Assembly (NCBI GenBank): GCA_008638375.1
Contig: CM018051.1
Location: forward strand, 41,204,177-41,268,176
Direction of reading: 5' to 3'
From: Nyssa sinensis
Taxonomy: Eukaryota > Streptophyta > Magnoliopsida > Cornales > Nyssaceae
Length of the DNA stretch: 64,000 nt
Shown: piece by piece, positions 1-12,240 of the stretch
Layout: every line of letters begins with the position of its first letter
Numbering within the stretch: position 1 is the stretch's first letter
The notes under the pieces: generated by a model
Told to the model about the DNA's origin: nothing
Databases searched by the model: none
What the model saw: only the letters and a program-made list of their open reading frames with translations
Made by a program: the position numbers and the translations under genes

Positions 1-3000
1 ATTACAAAGCAATGTCGAAACTGTCCAAAATCGCCCTATTAGCTTCGTTTTGCACTTAGCACCTCCATTTGCATCCTAAATCAAAATATAAGAGTAATGC
101 GTACATTTAGGCACCAAATAAGGATAAGATACTAAACATTAAATGAGAAAAAATATGACATTTTTCATTCTCATCAATGCATGCGATTAGTATTGAAAAT
201 GGAAGAGAATAGAAAAGAAATGGAGAAGTTTAAGCTTGGAAAACCTAAAACCATGGTACCCTAAACATGAGAGAGAAATTGGGTTTTGAACCCAACCACA
301 ACTAAACTTCAAACAAACAACATAGCTTGAAAGAGCGTGGAAAATGGGACATCTAGCAACTTGAACCGATGAAATGGTAAAGAGACCAGAGGGAAAACTG
401 AGGTTACAATTGAAGTAGAATAATTCTAGAATGAGAGTTTTAGATTGTTTTTCTTGGTTTTATAAATAGCAAAAGGCTCCTTGAGGTTCCAGAAATTGAA
501 TAGAGAAAAATCGGAGTGAAACCCACAATTGAAACATGTCAAAATAGGAAGAGAAAACTTATGGCCGAAAAATCAGGCTACGCTGGAAAAACATTGTAAC
601 TGCCTATTTCGACGGCCACACTTGGATGAAACCAGATTTTGATATTAGATATGGAACTTTCATGAAAAAATGGTTCGAAGCCTGTTGGATTGATCATCGA
701 AAAACCATTGTTGGAGATCGTCATCACCGAAAAAGGCGACTAGCGCCAATGAGGCTTTTATTGACCAAGTCAACCGTTAACCGGGTCAGTCAATGGGTCA
801 AGTCAGGTCTCGAGTCAAGTCCTAACCAAATGAGTTCAATGGGTTTTCTTTTAAAATAGAAATAGGATCATTTGGAAATGGGCACCTGACGTCACAATGA
901 CGTAGCAGTAACGCGCCAAACCTGTTGAACCGGTCGGTTCAAGACCAAGTTGGTCCAGTTCAGTTACCAAAACTTTAGACCAGACAGTTCAGTTATTTAA
1001 GTTTTTAAACTTCTATTTTGACCCCAAACCTTTCTTTTAATTACTAAATGTCCCAGAAAAATAATTATAAACTATTTTTTAAATTCTTTTTAACTTAAAA
1101 AAAATTACCAAAATGCCTTTAAGCCAAAAATAGGCCAAACATAGGCCAATTAAAGTGCAAGAAAAGTCTAACCCAATATTTTTGAGAATTCTGGACTCAA
1201 TGGCAAAGTCCAATTTATGAAATTAGATTCCGAAAAATATGAACAAACAAACTGAGATAATTTCAATTATGTCATAATGATTAATTAAAGGATCAATTGA
1301 ACCCCGATGACTATGAAAATACCAACCTCAATATTTTGGGACATTCTGGACCCAATGGCAGGGTCCACTTTACAAAACAAAATCCTGAAAATATAGACAC
1401 GTGAAATGTCATAATTACCATTATGCCTTAGTGATCCAAAAGCTAGTGAAATGTTAGAAATAACATATTCTAACTTTCTTTGACTTTTCGGACTCAATGG
1501 TGGAGTCCATTTTAGCAAACGAAGTACCAAAAATGGGACACATGAAAGTAAAAAATTATAAAAATGTCCCTAGGCTTAATTTAAGTCACAAATAGGCAAA
1601 TTAAGATCCGAAAAAGCTTAAATTGATTATCTTCCACATTTTGGACCTGATGGTGACGTCCTTTTGAGATAAATAAGACTCGATAATAGATTAAAAAAAG
1701 ATGAATACATCCTTAAGGCTTAATAAAGCTACCAGAAGAGTATAGATGAAATTAAAAGGTCGATGTAAATGTTTTAAGAACCATTTGGACTCAAAAATGA
1801 AGTCCAAATATATAAATCATGCATAAAGAAATATGAGACATTAAAAGTATAAATTATCATTATGCCCTTAAAGGGCCAAATAAGTTATAAAGCATCAAGA
1901 ACCCTAAATTAGAAATTTGAGGGTCTCTGAATCAACTAGACTAAGTTCAAAAGAATTTTAAACACTAAATTGAGGTACCTAAATTAGAATATATGCTGAT
2001 TTGACATACAATGTATTTTTAATTCATGATTATAGGATCACCTAAATGATGGAAAAAGGGAACAAGGTAATGGGATAGCTACTATGGTACCAATATGGGA
2101 ATGCAATGCTAATGATCCAATGCAAGTAAACTCGGACTCTAATATATAGATTTCTACTTTGCCAATGTGGCTTACTTGGATAACTGTTAGTCTTTGTTTC
2201 TTGAAATTGTGCATCAATAATTATTTCAAGTCCACAACCTAATGTTCACTATGATTTCCATGTTGTGAAATTTGTGATTTGTCGAGATTCTATTTGTTAT
2301 GAATATCTATGAGTCATTTGACTCATTGGCTATATCTTGTCCTTGTGATCATTGCGACCCATTTTGTTGTAGACATTTGTAATCTATGTATATATACTTA
2401 CCCTGTGGAATCCATTTAGTGATAACATTATTTGTGAGTACCTAGGGTTATGTCTGTCACAACTGCCCATCTTGACTCTTTGGATGCTGATGACCAACGG
2501 GTCAGGTGTATGGGTATGGTACCCAGCACGTAGTCCTGATAAAGACATGATTATTTGATACGAGTTCTTGGTGCCCTTCAGGGAAACCTAGAGATAAGTA
2601 GTGAACTTGAATGAGTGCTATTTGGGGGTATTCGGATCCTATTTGTTGATAACATCTATTTGACTCAAATTTGTATATGTTTGATTCCATACCATTTATT
2701 GATTTGATGATGTTACTCTTTGGATAATACATATGCCTATGAGGCTTGTCTTTGTATTCAATTTGAATCCCTTTAACTTTGGTAGCTAAATGTTTATGTT
2801 GATCTATTTGACTCAGATCTCTATATGTTTGACTCAACACTATGATTGTTGATCTATTTGACTCAGATCTCTATTTGTTTGACTCAATACTATGATTGTT
2901 GATCTATTTGACTTAGATTCGTATATCCATTTGACTCAGATTCGTATATCTATTTGACTCAGATTTGTATATATTTGATTTCATACTATAATTGTTGATC

Positions 3001-3814
3001 TATTTGACTTAGATTCGTATATCCATTTGACTCAGATTTGTATCTCTATTTGACTCAGAATTCTATATGCTTGATTCCAGACCATTTGTTGATTTGATGA
3101 TGTTATCTTTGGATGAAAAATACGTTTATGAGTCTTATCTTTGTATTCGATTTGAATCTCTTGATTTGGGCAACTAAACGTTATATGTTGATAAATTTGT
3201 GCTTGTTGACTTACTTAGTCATTCTTATCATATTTATGAACTCTTTATGAACTGTAATATTTTGGCCTAATGGCCGATTCCTTTGAACTTGAAATCCTGT
3301 GATTATTCTCTTGTTATACATTCTTGTGTAACCCATGGCATGGTAAATGATTTACTTACTAAGCTTAAGTTAACTCACCACAGAATTATAACAATTTTTC
3401 AAGTAACACAATATGGAAGGAAAGTCAGTGATGGTGACTAATGGAGCTAGTGGTATGCTTGTGAGCAACTTTGATGATGTATAGCTCTAAGTCTTAATTT
3501 GAATATACATATATATATATCATGTAAGGTTGACACTAATGTTAGATATTGTGACATAGTGACACTAGAAATGTTATTAAACTTGAATGGTGATTAATGA
3601 TGATGTAAATTGTATTTAAAGATAATCTTATTGATGTTTGTTAAAGTTGATTAGTTATTAGATGAGTTGCATATCTGTTGCTTCCATGCTTGATAAATAA
3701 AAGAAAAAAATTATTATTGTCTTATCCGATTCATTTGATTTTGTACAGTCTGTCTGAGTGACAGTGTCGATCATCGACCCCTAATCCACATAGGATGGAT
3801 TCTGGGTCGCGACA
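1..3814 (+). mobile_element. Right part of a long LTR-like repeat
   Basis: No host gene is visible. The segment holds many stretches of the form 'gactcaatgg..agtcc' (for example near 1195, 1352 and 1494). Positions 1100-1560 align by eye, in the same order and orientation, with 49870-50340. It ends at 3814 with GGGTCGCGACA, close to the GGGTCGTGACA that ends the related repeat at 56001. A TATA-like TATAAATA lies near 461-468. The left end is outside the window. LTR origin and + orientation are inferred from the CA end and the TATA; no gag or pol is visible here. Confidence 0.4.
2798..3070. repeat. Minisatellite of about 50 bp units
   Basis: Units start with GTTGATCTATTTGACTCAG at 2798, 2848, 2898 and 2994. 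The first two are 50 bp and nearly identical. The third carries extra internal copies of the 'tatttgactcagat' core. The array lies inside the LTR-like repeat and encodes nothing recognisable. Confidence 0.8.
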
Positions 3815-3907
3815 TTATTAGTTGGTAGATACACAAATATTAAGTCAGATCTAGTAAAATAAATTTGCCAAATAAACAAGCCAAAACTAACCCAATAAAT
3901 ATTTAAT

Positions 3908-3909
3908 AA

Positions 3910-3975
<66 letters not shown>
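3908..3975. repeat. (AAT)n microsatellite
   Basis: About 22 uninterrupted trinucleotide units. On the - strand they read as a poly-isoleucine ORF, which is not a gene. Confidence 0.95.
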
Positions 3976-3976
<1 letters not shown>

Positions 3977-5899
3977 TAGTGAGATAAGATTAACAAACAC
4001 TCATTTAGATCCTATTAATAAGATAAATACATAAAGTAATATACATAAATATATATATATATATATTTATGTATGCATGTGTATGTATATGTAATGATAT
4101 GTATATAGAGAAAGAGAAAAAGATAAACTTCTGTCAAGTTAATTACTATTCTTGGTTAAAAACAAATGATTACACAATCAATAAAATCACTCAACGTGAT
4201 TAATCTAACATATATGCCCATCTACCAATGAATTCACCAAGAGTCAACCAAATATACCAACCTATTCAAACTTCACCTAATTGATCAACTATCTTGATTT
4301 TTTAGCAATTTTCACAATTCATAGCAAAATCAACTAAGTTATCAATTTTTTATTTCAATCAATTTACTAAATCAAGTTTTTTAATATATCAAATTAATGA
4401 AAAATTATGGAAATACAAAAAACTCAATTTCTAAAATTAAGCAGAAGCATACCAATTAAGCACATAGTAAATTGAAAGAGATGAAGAGTGAGAGATTACA
4501 AACCAATTGATGACGGAGAAAACTACCAAATACAACAATCTTTGGAGTAAAACCCCAGAGCTGGGCCAATGCTCATAAAAGGAATACACTATGATGGAAA
4601 GTGAAATACAATGAATCTACGAACGTGCTAAGTACCTCTAGCTTCGTTCCTCCCCGACTACGTCTTCAAATTCCCCTCTAATCCTCAAGCTTCTCATAGC
4701 CAATCCTTCAAACAATCAGACTCTTCCATGGTCTGGGACTCCTCCGATCAAGCCGCTCAACAATCGCAAATCCTCACGACCTTAGTGTCCACTGATCGCT
4801 CAACGTCGAATCCTCGTGCTTGAACTCAATCTATCGTCAATAGTGAATTTAACATGAACCAAGGCTCTTTAGATATGATTTGGATTGTCTGGATGATCTA
4901 AATCGATCGACAAAAAGGAGTAGAGATGATTATAAATGTCATGAATGAATGATCTCTCACAAGAGTTTCAAGATCTATCAACAAATTAGCTCTCACAAGT
5001 TGAGACTTTCTCACTTTGTTTTTTGCTGTTCTAAATTGTATTTTTTTTATTTTTTCCAAGAGTTTGATTTATCCCCAAATGGCTAGAAACCAGAACATAA
5101 ATCTATTTTTCGCTGAAGGTTCGTTTGAACGAACAAGGCATGGATATCAAACGAATATAACTCTGAGGTTGCAGCTCTTCGTTTGATACAGAGAGTTCGA
5201 ACAAATGAAAATGAATGAGAATGAACTTCTCTATTGTTCGTTCGAACGAACAACAAAGATTTGCTCATTCTTACTTGTCTTATGAACTGAATTTTTTCCT
5301 TAAGTGTTTTAAAGATGCATTTTGGAAGAATTAGTTCACAACCACAAGTCAATCACATATATGATGTTATAATAAAAACTATATGAAATGCATGCATAAT
5401 GTGAGTATGTGAGATTAAAATCAAATACAAAAGTCTATTTTACCCTTCAAGAACCAAGTCGACCGGTAGTGATATATAGTAATGTCTCTCGAACAAACTT
5501 GGAGAAAAACGGGCATTGAGGTACTCATTCGTAGAACTTATGTACAGATTATACATAAAGCACGTTATGGGCACCAACATCGAAAAAAAGGGAAAACGTG
5601 CGTCATCATTTTTATGGATTTAAAGGGATCCCGGCTGTCTCCTTCCCTTAAGGTGGGAATGAAAGCCTTTTATGAGAGATAGAGAGATTGAGGAGTCGTC
5701 AACTTATTTTTAGGCAAAAAACAAGCAAACCCATTACAACATAATATAATTAAAAGAAAACTGAAAAGGAATGAAATAATCAAAACTTAAATCGCTTTGT
5801 CTCCTAATTACATTTTAAAGATCCCTTGATGTGGATCAAATGAAATAAGGCACTGAAATAAAGTAAAAACCAAATAAAACAAAGATCTGGGGGTTAAGG
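3976..5899. other. AT-rich intergenic DNA, no gene seen
   Basis: This stretch holds a short (AT)n run at about 4048-4066, a purine/pyrimidine-rich decayed repeat at 4480-5060, two GAAC/GTTC palindromes (listed separately), and from about 5690 a segment resembling repeat-derived sequence common in plant genomes. Reading frames are short and show no family resemblance. Confidence 0.5.
5122..5251. repeat. Two near-identical palindromes (CGTTCGAACGAAC)
   Basis: A perfect or near-perfect palindrome occurs at 5122-5134 (one mismatch) and again, longer, at 5236-5251 as GTTCGTTCGAACGAAC. They are about 114 bp apart. Function unknown; they may be part of a decayed element. Confidence 0.6.
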
Positions 5900-8754
5900 T
5901 GTCACGACCTGAGACCCCACCCTATGCGGATCTTGTATCGCGAACCCGATCCGACACTGTTGCCAAACCGGATCTCTCAACTTGCTACTCAATCAGTGCT
6001 ACTAACATGCAATGACTATCAAAATATAAACAGCAAAAGACTTAATATAAAAGTTTCATGTCATATATATATGTGGTTCTCAAAATACAGACTTTAAAAT
6101 TTTTTAACTACTATACATCCCTAAGACGTGGATGACATAGGAGAACTATAAGACTGTACTAAATACTACACTTGCAACTTCAAAAGTAATGTCCACCTCT
6201 AGCTATCAAGCTCTATCGTCTGTTCTCGATATCTGTGCTTGAAAATGAATGTAGTATCTGTATGAGCTATGAAAACTCAGTAAGTGATTATCCTTTGCTC
6301 TACCATGTGTACAGATGTATATAGAAGGCATAATCCATAAAAGAACTAGGATAATGCAAAAGTAATAGCCAGTCAAGAAGTATAGAACTCATCAATGAAT
6401 ATCAAATGCTAGGAAGCTCAAATAATAAATCAATGAAGATCTGATCTGCTAACAAGTATTATACTGCTACAGTCATGAGTTGTCTCAAATATAATCATAT
6501 GTACACAATAAAAAGCTGTGAAATATCGTGATCATTCATAATGGTATAACATAATCAAACTATGATAATCAATAATGATAGTGATATCAACAAAAGTGGA
6601 TGCACTCTAACTGGGGCCTGGAATTCTCCCTAAGCTCGTATTCAGTTCCAACTAGGATACCTGAATAATACTAATCTCTGTATATAATGTAACTCTACGT
6701 CTCATGCCTCACATAGCAACGTAGCTGGTGTTCCTCTTGAAACCTTGACCCGAAAGTCATAGTAAGCATCAGATGGAGTTTGTGACTGAGCACAAATCTG
6801 GCACTAATAATATATCAGATCATGCTATCTTCCACGAAGAGTATAGTGAAATCATAACTGGTTCTCAGCAAATCTAACATAACAATAGCTTTTGAGGGCT
6901 AAGGTCACGAGACTGCTTCGAACATAATTGTCTGGCCCTCTCGGCCCTAGATACAAATGTATAAAAAGGAATCTATGCACAAGTGTATAAAATCATGATC
7001 GAGATATATAGCAACAATAACACTTTCCACAAGATAAAACAATATCGAAATGTGGATTCAATAATTGATGCTATGTATGAAATACAATAGATAGCATCTG
7101 AAAAACTATTGACATGGCTAGAAGTATCACATGCATAGATCGGACGTCACTTACCTTTTACTGTATCTCTACGAAAAGGTCAAACCTCATTTTTCTTGCC
7201 TTTCGATGTCCCTAAGATTCAAAAAAGGCATCTTAGTCTATAGTTACATGAACTATGCTATTCATCAAATTTTATGTCTTTTTACTATTGGTATCTCTTT
7301 TATTTAAATAAAGTCTACCATTGAATCTAGAATGTCGAAGAAAGTCGGTTTAAGCTTTTGTGGAATTCAATTCGGATATCTAAACTAAAAAGGCCAAAAC
7401 GGTCTTTTTGCACTTTTGAGGGTCTTTATTTTTTGGGGCTCCGTCTCGTAAAATGGACCCTTCCATTGGCTTTAGAATATCCAAGATAATAAGAAAACAC
7501 TATTTATTCATTAAATTTGGACTACATATTAATTATCTTTAATTTTCTAAATGAAGTAATTTATTTGATTTAATTAATTTAATTAAATAATTGTATAATA
7601 TATATTTATTTGGATGGATATAGGTCATACGTGCCTCAATGGCACGGTGGTCCGTGTGCTCCTGTTTTAGGTTCTTTGGCTTTGGTTGGTTCAAGTTTTG
7701 ACTCGCGAGGGCAGCAGCCCTTGCGTATATTTTTTTTTCTTTAACTTTGAAAAAACCAAACAGCGTTTAGGGCTTTAAACCTAGAACAGAATATCCGAAA
7801 TCAATTTAGGATAACAATTAAATTTCTAAGCCTCGCAGCCAAATACTCCCATTTCAGTTTTTAATTTAAAACAACCTCACTCAAAACAACACAATTTAGC
7901 TAAATCACAACACCACACGGTGCCATTTTGGAAGGCACTATTCATCATCTCCCTTGATAATCCGATGAGACTCCGGTACGGTTCCGTCACCTTTTCCGGC
8001 GATGGTTAGATTTTCTTGATTGCTTTTCAACCTAAATCGAATGCATTTTTCTTCACAATTCCATAGGGATCACATATCTAACATCAGTTTTCTATTTAGA
8101 CCAACTGAACTCTACGAATAGGCCCAAACAGTAACTCCGACCAAACATGCAATTTTCCGGTGAGCCCTAAATCACAAGGATTCCGTTACTGTTTTTCTTC
8201 AATCTTTCTTCAAATTTCTTCCTGCATCATTGAGGATCAGTTTCTCATGGTTTAAATCAAGTTTAAAGCATAAAATCACCTAAATCAAATTTATTCCCAT
8301 GGCCTGCAACTACTGTTTTCTACCTCGGTTCTTGACCATTTTTATTGATTTTTCTCCAAATTTAATCCTCTTTCTATATGCTACAAGGTCCAAAACTTTA
8401 AACTATTTATCATGCTTTCTAAAAATTAAAAACAGAAGCTAACTTACATTCCTTTTTTTTTTTTCTAATTTTCAACTTGCAGTATCCCTTTTTTTTTTTC
8501 TTCCTCCTTCTTGGTTCCAAGCTCTTGAATTCTCCCAAACGCTCACAGCTTCTCCAAAAGGGTTCTTTCCTTTGTTGTTTTCCTCTCAAACTCACACCCC
8601 TATATATAGAAAATTTCCAACCGCCTTAGCCCTTCTCTCTCCTCTTTAGGTTTCTACTCCCTTCAAGCCCCTTTTGTTAACTGTTTTCCCTGATCTTTTC
8701 TTTCTTTTCTTTTCTATTTTCTTTACCCCACTTTAGCTTAGATATTTTTACATA

Positions 8755-8873
8755 TATATATATATATATATATTATAATGTTTCATCTCACACACACTAC
8801 ACTCCCTTGCCCAAATACTGCCAACACCCTAAACACACACTCACATGCATGCACTTTGCATGCTACTTGTGTG

Positions 8874-8905
<32 letters not shown>
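8755..8905. repeat. (TA)n microsatellites
   Basis: TA-dinucleotide runs lie at about 8755-8772 and 8874-8905, separated by CA-rich sequence. A further run lies at about 10241-10268. Confidence 0.85.
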
Positions 8906-8906
<1 letters not shown>

Positions 8907-9438
8907 TGTGTTTTATATATTAAGATTTACAATTCATGGGTCTTAACTCCAAGTATGCATATGTGGAGTACATAGCTTCAAACATGAAAAGTGAAGGGCT
9001 TATGTTCATACAAAATATATACGTAATCAAAACATGCCCAGAAGGCTAAAAGTCTTCAATTTTTTCCACTTTTCCTTTTTGATCTCTTTCTCTAGGCTCC
9101 ATCTAGCCCAAGGTCTTCCGGATTATCTGTAAATGTATCCCATATAAGGTGAGCACAACCGCCCAGTATAAAAAAGTCTAACAAAAGTAAATTAAGTGTC
9201 CATATGTGCTTGTGAACTATCCGTATGCATGAAATGACAATTTTACTTTTAATTTCATATCAAGAAACAATTGAGAATAACCTGTGTCCAAAATTTCATA
9301 ATTCATCCAATTATATGTCAATGAATATCAAAGCACATTAACACAAGTTCATTGTCCACAATTCCAATTCTATCACACATTTGCATATCCAAAAACACTA
9401 AGATACATTTCAAATTCACAATGCCACAACTCACCCAC

Positions 9439-9617
9439 CCGTGTCTTGTTTTCCCGGGCTATTAATACCAATTGCTCATAAGTAACCCTCTAACACACAC
9501 GTGTCTTATATTTCTGGGCTATTAATACCGATGGCTCATAAGTAACCATTTAACTCACACATCTTTTTTTCCCGGGCTATTAATATTGATGGCTTACAAG
9601 TAACCATTTAACTCACC
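9439..9617. repeat. Three tandem units of about 60 bp
   Basis: Units begin at about 9439, 9499 and 9559. Each contains 'gggctattaata' followed by 'ataagtaacc' or 'acaagtaacc'. They differ by a few substitutions. The array lies inside the LTR-like repeat. Confidence 0.8.
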
Positions 9618-10665
9618 CATGTGTGCAAAGTTTCATAGTTTCAACATAATAACTTTAACACATTTCACCCATTTTCATAATTCCAATATGAGCATTTCAA
9701 TACAATTTATCCATTACACATCATTCAAATAATCTCACAACATTTTATAGGCATACAAACATGATTTTTTATAGTCAACTTCATAGAAATGCAACACAAC
9801 ACTATATATCACCATTTACCTTCCTTTCATACAATTCATTAAACACTACACATGCATTATATTATAATTCAACCCAAATAATGTCATTTTAAATCCTTAA
9901 CCTTCATTATTCATATTTTATTACATATAAACACAAGCTACACACATAAACACTCAAATTTACTAGTTTTAGAAATTTCCATACCTTTTTTTCTTAAAAA
10001 GCCTCAAAATTTCCTCGTTTTGAATGTCCAAACACCTTGTAATCAAATTTTGTTCAGTGGCAATCGTAGCCCTTGTTGTCCCGAACAATTTTTCAAAACA
10101 TTCCGAAGTCCAACGAAGTGATCAAACTTGTCTTGTTAAAGAAAAACTCTAAAAACCTTAAGAAAATGAAGGAAAAGCTTCTCAGTTGCTCTCACGCCCC
10201 AAGCCTCTTCAAAATTTTGATTTCTTCCCATGCCCAAGTGTTATATATATATATATATATATATATATGTTTCAAATTACAAAATTACAAAAATATCATT
10301 CTATGTAGCAAAATCGTTAAAACTCTTGCTTTCATTTCATTTTTTGTCAAATCCAAATTGTGCTTTAGCCAAAGTGTTCTAAATAATTTTAGAATAGTTC
10401 TTTGCAAAAAAAAAATTATTTCTGGTGTAAAAACAATTCCGCGGGGCCTACTTGGCCTAATTTAAAACCTTACTTTTCGCATCATCTTCGATTTCGTTCA
10501 AAATCACATACGAGGTTTCAAATACCATTCTAAGCACTTTACCCTTCTACACTTACATCCTAAGATGAACATTTCATTTTGAGTTTTCTTAAAATACATT
10601 ATAACCAATAAAAAAAAATAACATGCTCTTTTTTTAAAAAAAAAAAAACTTTTCCAATCTTTACA

Positions 10666-12240
10666 GGATCGGCCTCGAATATTCACTTGCAAAGACTATT
10701 TTATCATGAGAAAACTGAAAAGAGAGATGTGAGTCCGGAAGAGATAAATGATAAAAGATATAATGTAAAGAAATAAGATGAAACAGAAAAGACAAAAAGA
10801 ATATCTAACTCAGGCTTGAAGCCTTCCTATGTATCAGTTCAGAAAATGAAATCAGAATCGCGTAGTTCTCCAGTTTACCCTCTTTTATCAAGAATGATAA
10901 AAAAGATGATATCAGCCGAATATAAGAAAACTATTAAGGGTTTGAGAGCTTACCTTGTTCAGTCGTGGTAGTCGAGCAGTACTTCGATTAGGAAATTCTA
11001 GATCAGAGGCTTTAGTTGGGCAAATCTCTAGCTTGTTCTTCGGTTTGGAAAGCGTTGCTTCGACTTACTTCATGAATGTGGGTTGTCACTTTGGTAGGGC
11101 TTCGGCCTCGGGAGATGGAGAGTTCTTGTAGAGAGAACTTTGGAATTAAACTAACAATGTGAGGCTATAAAAATTGTGTCTTTCTCGTCCTTTTCAAAAC
11201 TGATGGCCTAGGGGCTCTATTTATAGGAAAATATAGAGATTTGATCCAATGGTCTAAGATGAAACCCCAAAATGAAAAGCTAAGATCATGTCTTGAGTGA
11301 TAATTATCTAATTAAATAAATAAAAAAAATTAAATAAGAATGATTATCCTAACTAAATGAATTAATAAATAATTATGACAATGCACGAACTAATAGAATT
11401 GATGTTTATATGCAAGAGCCAATGAGATAAAAGAGAAATATAATTTAATTAAAAAATAAACTCTAAAATGAAAACGTCTAGGTTCGATGTATCTCCTTTT
11501 AAAAAAATATCAAGTAACTAGATTTATGGAAACTCTAAAAGTGGAAAGTCTTAATTATGCTTAAATAGAGTACTACCAAATGTTCCTAATTCGGTGGAGA
11601 ATCTCTAGATTACCACAAGACATGTGAAAAAACTAAATTACCCCTAATTTGTCACCAAAGAGCTAAAATTACCAAAATACCCTAATGTGAGTAAAATGAT
11701 ATAGAAATTACGAAAATACCCCTCAAGTGACTAAGAAGTCCTACTGAGGGTAGAATTGTGCCAAAATTACCAAAATGTCCTTAGTGGGCAAAAAGGTGCC
11801 AAAATTACTGAAACGTCCCCCAATGGGCAGAGAGTCCTAACGAGAATGAGACTTTATCGGGAAGAGTCCTAATTGAAGTAGGTTTCTTTGCATAATTACC
11901 AAATTGTTACTACTTAATCAATGGTCACAAAATGAGTTGTCTACACATGTTTTGTCTAACTGGATTAACCAATTACAATATCGGATCCCATGGTCGTAAT
12001 AGTTACTAACTCCTACTTTGACTGACTTAGGGTTTACTTAAATTGAGTTGAATGGGTGGCCTGGCCTATATTATTAGTATTACGATTATTATTACTATTA
12101 TTTATTTATTTATTTATTGCATCATTATTGATGCAACAAGTTTTCACGCAAGCCAGATAATAATGATAGACCAAACATATAAAAATAAAATCCTTAGGAA
12201 AATAGTATCATATTCTATACATAAGAAAATGTTAGGAGGA
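10666..12240 (-). other. No gene; probable decayed LTR in reverse orientation
   Basis: From 11600 to 11900 the sequence repeats phrases such as 'aaattaccaaaat', of the kind common in plant LTRs. A TATA-like box on the - strand (reverse complement of CTATTTATAGG) lies at about 11217-11227. No LTR ends, target duplication or coding domain could be fixed. The longer frames here show no recognisable protein. Confidence 0.3.

Larger units (their letters stand above)
5900..10665. mobile_element. Long LTR-like repeat, TG..CA ends
   Basis: It starts TGTCACGACC and ends CAATCTTTACA. The LTR-like insertion at 51984-55038 starts TGTCACGCCCC and ends GAGTCTTTACA. The two also match inside: 7190-7500 aligns by eye with 53100-53570, and both have a TA-rich tract (8755-8772 and 54725-54760). 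A palindromic TATA-like CTATATATAG lies near 8610. The 5-bp flanks (TAAGG left, GGATC right) do not match, so this may be one LTR of a broken element. No gag or pol is visible. Orientation unresolved. Confidence 0.5.

Noticed and set aside
3781..3996. 71-residue - strand ORF rich in isoleucine
   Set aside because: It is a translation of the (AAT)n microsatellite.
10073..10465. 130-residue + strand ORF
   Set aside because: It lies in LTR-like DNA, includes a (TA)n tract, has a low-complexity composition and matches no family I know.
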